Of a stretch of DNA of 64,000 nt, positions 33,996 through 42,933 are shown in pieces. Each line of letters opens with the position of its first letter. Within the stretch, counting starts at the first letter, position 1. Made by a program: the position numbers and the translations under genes. This DNA is from [Phialemoniopsis] sp. UDSM-2020 (Eukaryota > Ascomycota > Sordariomycetes > Thyridiales > Thyridiaceae), in contig JAEILZ010000002.1 of the NCBI GenBank assembly GCA_018873225.1, positions 496,001 to 560,000 on the forward strand, in the 5' to 3' direction. The notes under the pieces are model-generated. The model saw only the letters and a list, made by a program, of their open reading frames with translations, ran no database searches and was not told where the DNA came from.

Positions 33996-34016
33996 AGCGG
34001 GTTCTCTGAACCCGCT
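33996..34016. repeat. Perfect 9-bp inverted repeat with 3-nt loop
   Basis: AGCGGGTTC, loop TCT, GAACCCGCT. It lies just upstream of the transporter relic. It could be a terminator-like hairpin, an operator or part of a mobile-element end. No T-tract follows. Confidence 0.55.
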
Positions 34017-34838
34017 AGATTAGGCTAGACTTACCCCGCCGCAATGCGCCATGCGCCGAAATGCGCCCCCTTGGAATTGGCGCTCCTTTTAAGTCGATGT
34101 TGTTGAAATTTGATCTACCAAGATATGCTAAACGCAGCAATATGGTGCTTCCCTGGTTGCAACTGTTTTATTACAGCAACGAGGCGCTCGAAAAGATATT
34201 AAGGCAAGCAGAGGCAACGACTAGAGACCTCGGAAGCATATTATGCGCGCTCGAAGCAAAGATCAAGGTCCTTATTATTGCAAAATAATCATAAGAGGCG
34301 GAACGGCTGATAAGAACACCATGTTGCACTTCTCTATCACGCACCTTGCCAATTTGCAGGACTGAGCTTGTGGGGGGCTGATGATGAGTCGTTGGAGGTG
34401 CTGCGCTCCGCCCGAGCAGCAAAGACCACTCCGTCGAATCAGCTGCAATCTGTGTCTCATACAATCCCATGGTCTTGGGTCGCAGATTATTCCTCAGATC
34501 ATCCTCTACCGCCGCCGACGTTCCAAAACTACGATGACCACTGCCATTATCTTGCCATGTAGCTTGATTATTGAGCACTTTAGTGACATATCAATGCCAA
34601 AAGGGAAATGTGAGTATGGGGCCACAAGTTCAGCTACTGGAATATGTTTTAAGCACAAGATCGGGTGAACTATCCATCAAAGGAACGGAAAAGATTGGTA
34701 GAAGGGCCGTTCAAATAAAGGTAATACGCAGTACTACTTCATGAAGGAATTTGCTTCATGTACAAATATATTAAAATTCTGTTTCATAAGGTGGGTCATG
34801 CGAATCAAGCCATATCAAGCTCTTGAGAGATATATATT
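34017..34838. other. Gene-poor, AT-rich stretch
   Basis: 820 nt between the transporter relic and array gene D. Short frames only; no signature copy and no recognisable domain. Confidence 0.45.
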
Positions 34839-35177
34839 TCACTTGAATTGCGAACCAACACCAAGCAGGTCCATCTCCATCCGGTGTTGCGACACGTCAT
34901 TGCGTTCCATCACACCGATGGTAGTTTCGCTAGTTCTTGGGGTGCCGGGACCCTGTTCAATCGAAGAAGTAGACGTCGCGACGCTGTAAGATTTCCTTTC
35001 CGTCGGCATCCCGACGGTGCTAGCTGAGATAGTTGACGGTCTATGTGGAAGATGAGTAGGTGAGCAGATGACGGTATTTCTGGGAAAGATAGTAGAATGG
35101 AGAAGAATGTTGTGTAGGGGGTTTACATACAGGTACGCCTGCGATGCAGAGCTGCATTCATGGTCAGTGTGGGGCAT
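34839..35177 (-). CDS. Array gene D: small protein ending DLLGVGSQFK
   Basis: Exon 1 is 35177-35131 (15 codons plus CT: MPHTDHECSSASQAY), followed by a 111-nt intron with GTATGT donor and AGCTAG acceptor, then exon 2 at 35019-34839. The product is about 75 aa. Across the junction it reads AYLTVGMPTERKSYSVATST, is Ser/Thr-rich through the middle, and ends QHRMEMDLLGVGSQFK. The junction codon CT|C (Leu), then T-V, is the same as in gene F (ILTVYSAYG), and even the acceptor context CTAG|CAC matches. A TATAAAA (35485-35491) lies about 310 nt before the ATG. There is no signal peptide. An alternative ATG ten nt downstream is in another frame. Function unknown. Confidence 0.65.
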   Translation of the reverse strand: MPHTDHECSSASQAYLYVNPLHNILLHSTIFPRNTVICSPTHLPHRPSTISASTVGMPTERKSYSVATSTSSIEQGPGTPRTSETTIGVMERNDVSQHRMEMDLLGVGSQFK

Positions 35178-35484
35178 AGCTGTTTGCAATGTGGTGTAAT
35201 GAAAGAGGGCGTCCCCCAATAAAGAGGTGAGAGGGAAGTTCCGAAGGGTGCTGGAGACGTCGAGATGTATGGAAATAGAGAAGACAGCCGACAGCGATGT
35301 TGAACAATAAGGAGGAAAGCTGGCCAAATAATTGTATCCGAGGTGTTCTTCGCTTGGAGTTAGGTCAGAGGCAAACGCAGCGTTGTATAGTATAATTGAA
35401 TGCTTTCGTTGCAGGATATGAGAACGTCGGACGGATGTGAAGAAATGAACTTGAGGGCACATAATTTAGGCAATGTTTTGCTGA

Positions 35485-35491
35485 TTTTATA
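35485..35491 (-). promoter_or_regulatory. TATA box of array gene D
   Basis: TATAAAA on the minus strand, about 308 nt before the predicted ATG at 35177. Confidence 0.45.
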
Positions 35492-37549
35492 TTCATATCC
35501 CGTCGAAAGACCGCTTATGGGTCCGGTGTTCTTGGTGTTGGATGCTTGGGACAAGCTAGTGGTTTAGACGTCTTCTAGGCATCGAATGTATGTGTATGAT
35601 GCGATGCGGACCCTTGGGGCCAATGAGATAGCTTAGATGCCGATAAGCTTTATGATAGGCCCGTTAGCTACCCTTCCCGCCATGGCTACTTAGATAACTT
35701 TGCTGTCGAAACGCGGCTTGCCAATACGGTCATAACACTTCCAGATGTTCTTTACCGAAGGATGCAATCTATTAAATGCTCGGTCCCTCATGTATAGAAC
35801 GCAGATAATTCAGCAGATAAAAGAAATCCCTTTAGGATGTGGTGTCTTCATGAATGAGCCAACAGGCTGGGCGAACCAAATGCCGAAAGGCGGTGTACTG
35901 CAAGTACCGGTACCTGAAGCTGTTCCCAATGTTGTGTACTATGCGTACTATGTGTACTATGTGTATATTGATGTAGTACATCCCGACCCTTCTAGGGACC
36001 TCTATGCAAGTCAATCAAGCACTATTCCAGTCAAATTGGCACAAATCGGGTGATAAGTAGGGGGGCAAGAGATGCGCTTGGAAGGATTTAGAAACGGCTC
36101 GCGCCGACCAAATCAATCAGCTGACTACCATGTTGCTGTATCCAGGGCTCCCGGCGACTGCCCTCAACTCTCAAACAAGGTTAAGATCCCCGAACCTCGT
36201 CTGTTTGGGCAGATTGGAGCGCATCAAGGTTGAGTACCCTGATCTGTTATTGATTCCAGCTACACAGCTTCGCGTATGTACATTACGACGCAGACACACC
36301 GTGAATAAGCCTCCCCCATTCCCAGCGCTGCTACTGTCAACAGAATATACTGCTGCATCAGGGTAGCCGACTCGGGGCCTGCATATTCGAGTCAGGCCGG
36401 CGCGACATGCAGGATGCTGCGAGTCAATCCTCAAGCCCCCCATGGACATTAGGGTACGCGCTAAGTTCGGGCACCATGAGTGGCATACGTAGATGCCTGG
36501 AGCAAGGCTGACGGTGGCAAAAGCCGCTGGATGACATGCGGTGTACTTTTTCTGCCAAGCTTGTATGGCTCCCGCTTTGTTAAATCACTCACAATCGGAA
36601 TCTAGTCTTCGGAATTTAGTCTTCCGACGAGAGTTAATGACTCAATAGCAGACTACAGGTTGATACCAGACTTGAAACGGGTTTTGGCTCATACAGACTG
36701 AAGTCTTTTGTGTCAGAACGTACAGTGTTAGTCAAGAAACCACAAGCGCCTCTCCTCTTACTTAGTGATACGCCTCTCAATGTAGCTACCGGGAAGTGTG
36801 TTTACTTACCTCTATTCCGGGCTATGGTCTGCCGAGGTATTCGGCCTACTTCCGAAATGGGTGTCTCTCCCTGAGGCGACGGTGCAAATTCTGGTTGGCT
36901 CAACTTCTCGTGTCTTGACAGCTGTTATCGTCTCACCTTTTCAAAATGCAGTGGGGTAGATATCTGCACGAGCCATTCACAGGCGCTCTCGCAATCGCTA
37001 ATGCAACTGTGGCGTCAAAAACGAGCTGAGCTGATGGTGAAACGCACGGCATCACGCAGCACTTACCAAGTTAGGCCTCCACCGAGGGTTCTCACCTGGG
37101 GCGGACGACGCCATTCAGCAAGGGTTCTCGTGGCTTACTCTCCACCGCGGTTTCGAAACATTGACACTAGGAAAGATGCAAGGTCGCTAACAGGGGAACT
37201 CGGCCGAAACCCCACAGAGACGGGCATGGTTGGGCGTCCTATAATTGTCGCCATGCTGTGGCCGACTCCCAGCAATCGAAAACTCCTTGCTAGCGTCGGA
37301 AGATGCACCTCTACGATATCATGAATGATCGGCGTAGTGTCGTGCTAGTTAATGTTGCCATTGTCTCTGGGGCTTAGGGTCATAGTCACTTCACCCTACA
37401 ATTACTTATGTCCATGTTATCATGGGAACCCAGGGCAGACATGATCTATAACCCCTTTCTTCTGAAAAACTGGTTCCTACCTCTCCTATCCCAGCCTCCA
37501 TTAGAGTAGGACACTGGGGCTTCAGTACACATTGTGTCGTTTTATTTAG
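35492..37549. other. Gene-poor 2-kb stretch between D and relic E
   Basis: No supported gene and no signature copy. A 9-nt tandem repeat (TACTATGYG, three units) lies at about 35937-35964. Frames up to 107 codons occur but none shows domain-like sequence. Confidence 0.45.
35937..35964 (+). repeat. Short tandem repeat, TACTATGYG x3
   Basis: Three consecutive 9-nt units with one C/T difference, in non-coding DNA. Confidence 0.6.
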
Positions 37550-37672
37550 TGTGTCCAAATTGCGACTGGGCCCAACCCCAAGCAGATCAATCCTAACACT
37601 ATTCGCGGAGCTGGTAACCTCAGTGGAGATGCTATGGTGCCTATACACGGCAAGATCGTCCACTTCATCTAC
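37550..37672 (-). pseudogene. Array relic E: truncated copy with a broken signature
   Basis: After a possible acceptor (GTGAGTAG at about 37670) the minus strand encodes DEVDDLAVYRHHSISTEVTS, then SANSVRIDLLGVG. The opening DEVDDL matches HSEVDDM of array gene B, and the end is the array signature. Between G-V-G and S-Q-F there are five extra bases (CCCAG), so the frame shifts and runs on instead of stopping. Removing the insertion in thought shows SQFGHTK and a stop, the normal family end. Upstream I find no TATA box, no short ATG exon and no GTAAGT/GTATGT-type donor. It is best read as a 5'-truncated, frameshifted relic. Confidence 0.6.
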
Positions 37673-37680
37673 TCACCCTG

Positions 37681-38695
37681 GTTTCAATTGAGCACAGATT
37701 GTCTGTAATGGTGGCGCTTGGCAGCCAAACTCCTTAAGTATTGATTTGAAAAGCGAGCCCGGTTTGCAGCAGCTTCAGCACAAGCGCTTTGTTTGTAACC
37801 CCGGTTTATGGGGAGTAAGGCGACCTTTCTTTGGTAGTTCGATCAAAATGATAGGAAGCCTGCTAGGAGTGGGTAGACAAGGGTTATTGGTTGGTCAAAA
37901 ATGAGGCGGTTCAGGCTTCCCACTCGGAGTGATACTCGGCGTGGTACATAGTACAACCTACAGAAGAATACAGCTCGATTGGGCAGACTAGATGCGCACC
38001 GGAGAAAGATTTGGCAGCAAGACTGTATTTGGCGCTCTTTCCGGATGAGGCAGCTGAAGAATATGCGGCGTCGCCCTGGACGTGCTCTCTGATCTTTGAC
38101 GGTACAAGGGCAGATTTTATCTATCTGTCGGCAGTTGTTGCCAAACCCGCGGATGTGACATCTTGCATTACGAGAACCAGGGTCAGGGGTGTCTTCTGAG
38201 GGGTAAAGTGTCATCAAGATGTGAAGCTCGAAGCTCTCCACGAAGCCAGTGGCTTGGTCCATGTCGTAATACTCGCTGCCCAATCAGATGTCACCCCGGG
38301 CCACACCCAGGGGTCTCCACGGCCGAGGCGCTGTCGATCTCCGTGAAGTCGGGCTGAAGGCCCACAGAAATCACAATTGGCAAAGGCCAGGGGGTGTAAC
38401 GGACATGGAAGCGAAAGTCCAATCGCGACGGTCAGACATCCCATTGCATTGCAATACCATCTCATGAATAGGCCTGGTCAGCGTGATACAACTTTACTAG
38501 CAGAGGGAGTAGTACTTTCGCCAGAAACGCTTTCCCGAAGTAGCATTGTGATGTGATTGTTGAGTGGCAAAGTCTAGTTGTCTTCAAAGTGTAGAGGTGT
38601 AACTAAATGAAATCTTATCAAACTTGGATATTGAATTCAACACGTCTACTGATAGCTCATGTATACTCGTGGTTGCGACTGTCCAAACACACGCA
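37681..38695. other. Gene-poor stretch between relic E and gene F
   Basis: 1.0 kb. Frames on both strands are short and unsupported. No first exon for relic E was found here. Confidence 0.45.
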
Positions 38696-39038
38696 TCACT
38701 TCCCGAATTGCGAGCCAATTCCAAGCAAGTCAACTGCCATCTGGTGTTGCGGTCCAGTATGCTGCCCAGGGATACCAGAACTATCTTCACCCGGCGTGAG
38801 CGCCACTGCTGATTGTCCCATAGAAGTTGCAGAAGTTGAGGAGCTACGTGATGTACCTCCATAGGCTGAGTAGACAGTGCTAGCTCTGCTGGATGCCTAG
38901 CTAAGGGGTATGTGAGCACACTGAGCAAGCCACGAATCATAGTAAGAACAAAAAGGCAAGAAATTATAGACGAGATGACACATTGAATTCCACATACAGA
39001 ATCGTCTGCTGTGTAGGATTGGGTATTTTGTCAGACAT
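38696..39038 (-). CDS. Array gene F: small protein ending DLLGIGSQFGK
   Basis: Exon 1 is 39038-38998 (13 codons plus CT: MSDKIPNPTQQTI), followed by a 118-nt intron with GTATGT donor and GCTAG acceptor, then exon 2 at 38879-38696. The product is about 74 aa: ILTVYSAYGGTSRSSSTSAT, a Gly/Pro-rich middle (EDSSGIPGQHTGP), and the end QHQMAVDLLGIGSQFGK. It is Ser/Thr-rich with no signal peptide or membrane segment. Donor, phase, junction codon and acceptor are the same as in gene D although the proteins share little outside the C-terminus. A TATAAAT (39262-39268) lies about 224 nt before the ATG. The upstream 13-mer at 39679-39691 is shared with gene C. Function unknown. Confidence 0.65.
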
Positions 39039-39261
39039 GACTGTAAGCGTCTAGATGATCAGGGTACCCTGGCGTGTGAAGAAGGAGGTGATCAGGCCTA
39101 GTAGCCGACGATAGAGGTGAGAAGGGGGATTTTCAGTAAGCAATGAAGTAGCAATGAACACAAAGCTTCTGAAAGTCGACCTGCATACCATACAGTGTAT
39201 CGATTACTATGAAGAATTTGGAACAAGAAGCGAATTATGGAGCGAGCAGACGAAGAGACAT

Positions 39262-39268
39262 ATTTATA
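39262..39268 (-). promoter_or_regulatory. TATA box of array gene F
   Basis: TATAAAT on the minus strand, about 224 nt before the ATG at 39038. Confidence 0.45.
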
Positions 39269-40576
39269 GATGGGCGGAACACAGCGCAGAGCTCAGATAA
39301 CAGCATTCGACAGAGGGTAAGACGGCATCGTCTTCGTACGCCCGCCTCATGTTCAGCAGACGGGACTTGACTGGTTCGAAGCTGGCCTGGGATGAAGAAC
39401 TACGATTCCGGTGACTGGTTCAGATCTAGGATTGGCCCGGAAAAGCCGGGGAATGCCGTCCGAGTCTGATATCCTCTGGAGCATGGACATTGGATTGGGC
39501 AGATCGTCGAAAGGATGTCCGGCCAGCCGAATTCGTCAGTGAAATGTTCCAAGAAACTGGAGAATGCCTCCCACAGAATCTCGCGGGGCAGGAAATTTTT
39601 ATGCCATTGGAGATCAGGTCTTGTCACTGTTCGGCCACACTGACGGAACCTCACTGGTCCAGCGTATTGTCCATGCATATGCACATGCATGGGCCGTATG
39701 CATGGCCCCCCCGATATCCCTCCCAAAGTCGCCCATATGAATGATCTGGTGCCGCACGTGACTCATTCCCTTAGGTACTCCTGCCTGTGCAAGTTTGGGC
39801 CGTTTGCAGCCTTGATACCATGACAACACGTGCACACAAGGGCTAGACGTCACCCACTACCAAGATTGCGCCCTTGTAAACTTATGCAATCATTCATCGA
39901 CACATTTATCTATGTTTCCGTATTGGCTAGATGGCTCGTCATCAAACGGAGCCCCTTACGCACGTGATCTATTCACACCGAAAATTGTCGGAAAAGGTGT
40001 GGGCATGAGTAGCTGCGTGTGATTCGCATCACCAAGCGCTCGGGGTGCTGCCTGTTACTGTCGGGCAGGCTTACCAGCCTCAAAGGAACTCCAGCCACAT
40101 CTCGATAAAGCCGCAGCCGAGTTTTCTCCGGCTGGATAAATCGGTGTCAGTGAGGCGTTGAGTCTACGCTTTTGAGAGTAATTCGCACTGAGAACAGCAT
40201 ATTCATTAGTCCCCCAACTGGGTGCCGCGCGGGAGCAATCGACAGATATTGCAGAAGTCAATCATTTCGTATGAGTCGACCATAGCCGTATCTAATTAGG
40301 CCAGCAGCAATCCATCCCCTCTTTCGTGTGTTCACATCAAGTCAGAGAATTGAAGCTTGTATTACTTAAGGCACGGATAGAATTTGATCATGTCCTAGCT
40401 AGGACCGTCCATGACCTGCGCATAGTGGGTCTCGTGTCATAACGTAGCCTTCCCAAGTTTTCAAGAGCAAACGCGCACCACGTGCTCAAAGATTGGAATG
40501 GTTTTAAGAGAACTGTTCTATCCTCAATGGCTATGCGTAGTGCTTAACTCTGTCGCCGCAAATGAAGACAGCTACA
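39269..40576. other. Intergenic, right boundary of the array
   Basis: 1.3 kb with no supported gene. It contains the shared 13-mer ATGCACATGCATG (39679-39691) in a cluster of CATGCAT palindromes (39672-39703). The right part is the 3' flank of the sugar permease gene. Confidence 0.5.
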
Positions 40577-42160
40577 CTAGTCCGCCACAACAATAACCTC
40601 CCGTCGGCGTGTAGCCTCCTTATTCGGATGTCTCGCCGCAAAGATGTCATCAAGCTCCTCCAAGGTGTACCCCTTCGTCTCAACAAAGAAGAAGAAGGAG
40701 AACACGGTCTGGAAACAAGTCCAGCACGCAAATACAAGGTAAGTCTTCCAACCGATGTATTGCAGCGCGTTCGCAGTTCCAAATTGATTGACCAAAGCCG
40801 CGGCAGAGTTCGCCATTGAATTGATGGCCATGCCCTTGGCACGCATCTCATAGGACAAAACCTCGACGGGGTAGAGAGCCTGTAGAGGAGTGAAGCCGAA
40901 CGAGAAGGCGGCCTGGAAGAGCCAGTAGAAGAAGATGCCGACGATGGAGGAGGCTCTTGTATGGTTCGTTGCATAAGTTGCTGTCCCCGCCGTGATGCCT
41001 GCCCAACACAGGCAGAGAATTGCCTGGGTTCCCACAATGACTTTACGACGGCCCCATGTATCTGCCATGCTGGCGCCGGTGATAGCCAGGACACCGGAAA
41101 GAACGAACAAGCCGAGGTTGAGATCCAACACTGTGGTCTCTTCGGTGATGCCGGCCGACTTATAGAATCCGGCGATGTAGTAGCTGATTCCGCCCTGGGA
41201 CCACTGCGCAAAGACGGCGAGGAGGACATTGCAGAGGATACGGCGAATATTGCCCCTCGATCGCCAGAAGACACTGTAATCCCAGAATCGCTTGTCCGAG
41301 CCGTTCATCTCCAAGGCCTCGGAGAACTCGCGCAGCTGCAGAGCAACATAAAGGCTGTCGGGATTATCATTGCCATGATACTTGACGAGGATCTCTTTCG
41401 CCTTCTCCTGGTGACCGTGTGTGTACAGCCAACGAGGCGATTCCGGGAAGAGCAGGATAAGGAGGAAGACAATGCTGGGGAAGGCCATTTGCATCCAAGT
41501 AGGGATAAGCCAAGGCAGGTTCCCAGAGTAGTCTTTGGAGCCGCGGGTTACTCCAGCGGCCAGGATGGCTCCGGAGAAGTACATGCAATTGTAGGTGCCC
41601 GTCATGACACCGCGGTACGCTGGGTGCGACATCTCAACGACGTATGTGGGCGCAGCGGTAGCAGTGAGGAAGACCCCAAAGCCAAGGAAGAACCGCCCTG
41701 CCATGAATTGTGCGAGGTTGGCGGATGCCGCAGACGTCCCTTCGAGAATCGTGCCGATGATAATGATGCCAGTGCCAAACATGGTGCCCACACGCCGACC
41801 CCACTGGTCGGTCAGCGGACCCATGAAGGGCAAAGCCGAGACTCCGCCGATCTGATACATGGCGGTAATCAGCGCGGACTTCTCACCCACGACACCGGTC
41901 TGGAAAGTGTCGCGGTAAGACTTGGTGACGAGGATCGTGCCCATGAGGCTACCATCATAGCCGTGTGCAGTGGATGTCAAGAACATGATGCCAAGGAACA
42001 TGTACAGTTGAAGCATCCGCTTTGAGAAGGGATTGACAGGCTCGAGCAGCTTCGGTGCAGCTAGAGCTTCAGAGCCCCTGACGACTTTGCTGATGACGGG
42101 CTTCTTGCCATCATGTTGCTCGTGCTGCTCCATGTCTATCCCAGCCGCTTCAGACCCCAT
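40577..42160 (-). CDS. MFS sugar transporter (lactose/hexose permease-like)
   Basis: Intronless, 527 aa. Sugar-porter motifs in order: MFLTSTAHGYDGSLMGTIL (TM1), LTDQWGRRVGTMFG (loop 2-3), PAYRGVMTGTYNC, FPESPRWLYTHGHQEKA, DTWGRRKVIVG (loop 8-9), YPVEVLSYEMRAKGMAINSM and FVETKGYTLEELDDIF after TM12. The 5' region lacks a cleavable signal, as expected for a 12-TM plasma-membrane porter. Fungal lactose permeases and related galactoside or hexose porters have this sequence style. It lies directly before, and on the same strand as, a GH28-type and a GH79 gene, so it probably imports sugars they release. Confidence 0.92.
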   Translation of the reverse strand: MGSEAAGIDMEQHEQHDGKKPVISKVVRGSEALAAPKLLEPVNPFSKRMLQLYMFLGIMFLTSTAHGYDGSLMGTILVTKSYRDTFQTGVVGEKSALITAMYQIGGVSALPFMGPLTDQWGRRVGTMFGTGIIIIGTILEGTSAASANLAQFMAGRFFLGFGVFLTATAAPTYVVEMSHPAYRGVMTGTYNCMYFSGAILAAGVTRGSKDYSGNLPWLIPTWMQMAFPSIVFLLILLFPESPRWLYTHGHQEKAKEILVKYHGNDNPDSLYVALQLREFSEALEMNGSDKRFWDYSVFWRSRGNIRRILCNVLLAVFAQWSQGGISYYIAGFYKSAGITEETTVLDLNLGLFVLSGVLAITGASMADTWGRRKVIVGTQAILCLCWAGITAGTATYATNHTRASSIVGIFFYWLFQAAFSFGFTPLQALYPVEVLSYEMRAKGMAINSMANSAAALVNQFGTANALQYIGWKTYLVFACWTCFQTVFSFFFFVETKGYTLEELDDIFAARHPNKEATRRREVIVVAD

Positions 42161-42933
42161 TTTCAGGAGGAGACTGTTTCAAATCTAGTGGAGTCTTGAG
42201 AGCTGAATGATAACGAAGAATGATTTGAGAAAGAGTTCTTGCTTTTGAAAAGAGACTTTTGACAAAGCACCTCTGCTCTGTGGGGAAGGACTGTCGATCC
42301 ATCTTATACGAGATTAAAGAAGCCGACCCCACGAACGATATGATACCCCGTAGATGTTGGTGGTATTCCCCCGGAATGTATGGCATGATGGCTGTTGGTG
42401 GGAGAGTGTGGGATAATCTGGCCTCCTAATGCACAGCTCTGCGGGATGGTACCCGTGTTGTTGGGTTTCGTCTGCGGGATATGTTAGTGTATCCCTTACA
42501 GGCTAGATCCTACACACCCAGAAAAAGCTTGATTCAGCCCCAGCGACTCAAATTGTCAAGCCGAGATCTCACCTGCCAAAAGTGGCAAGGCTGGGGTCTC
42601 CGCACCGACCGTCTCGGGGTTCTTCTGGGGCCCCGCACAACCATACGCCGAAGTCCCACCACGGTAAAAGTCAGGGTTTGGTCAGCTATCGTCCACTCTG
42701 AATGTTCAGCGTGGGACAGAATGGCGCTTGAATGTGCATCTCTTTCACCACGTTTCGACTGCAACAAGCATATGCCAGGAATGGTTTCGTCAGACACAGC
42801 GACCTAGCTTGATAAAACAGTCTTTCCTAAGTCATCCAACGTGATCCATATACTACCGAATGCATCTTTTATGTGCCATAATTTCCACACTAAGTGCATT
42901 CACAATATCATTTCTAGACTTCTAGCTACAGTC
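42161..42933. other. Intergenic, permease promoter and GH28-type 3' flank
   Basis: 773 nt without a supported gene. It has a GGGGCCCCGCA element near 42629-42639, related to elements upstream of the GH28-type and GH79 genes. Confidence 0.5.

Noticed and set aside
34839..35462. Unspliced 207-codon reading of array gene D
   Set aside because: It carries the signature but begins at a non-ATG codon near the TATA box, and its N-terminal 150 residues are unlike any other array member. The spliced form matches gene F exactly in phase and junction.
38584..38940. 118-codon minus frame overlapping array gene F
   Set aside because: It is in a different frame from the DLLGIGSQF reading and ends without the signature. 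The spliced 74-aa product is consistent with the other copies.
40961..42025. 354-codon plus-strand frame
   Set aside because: Antisense shadow of the intronless sugar permease; no recognisable protein features.
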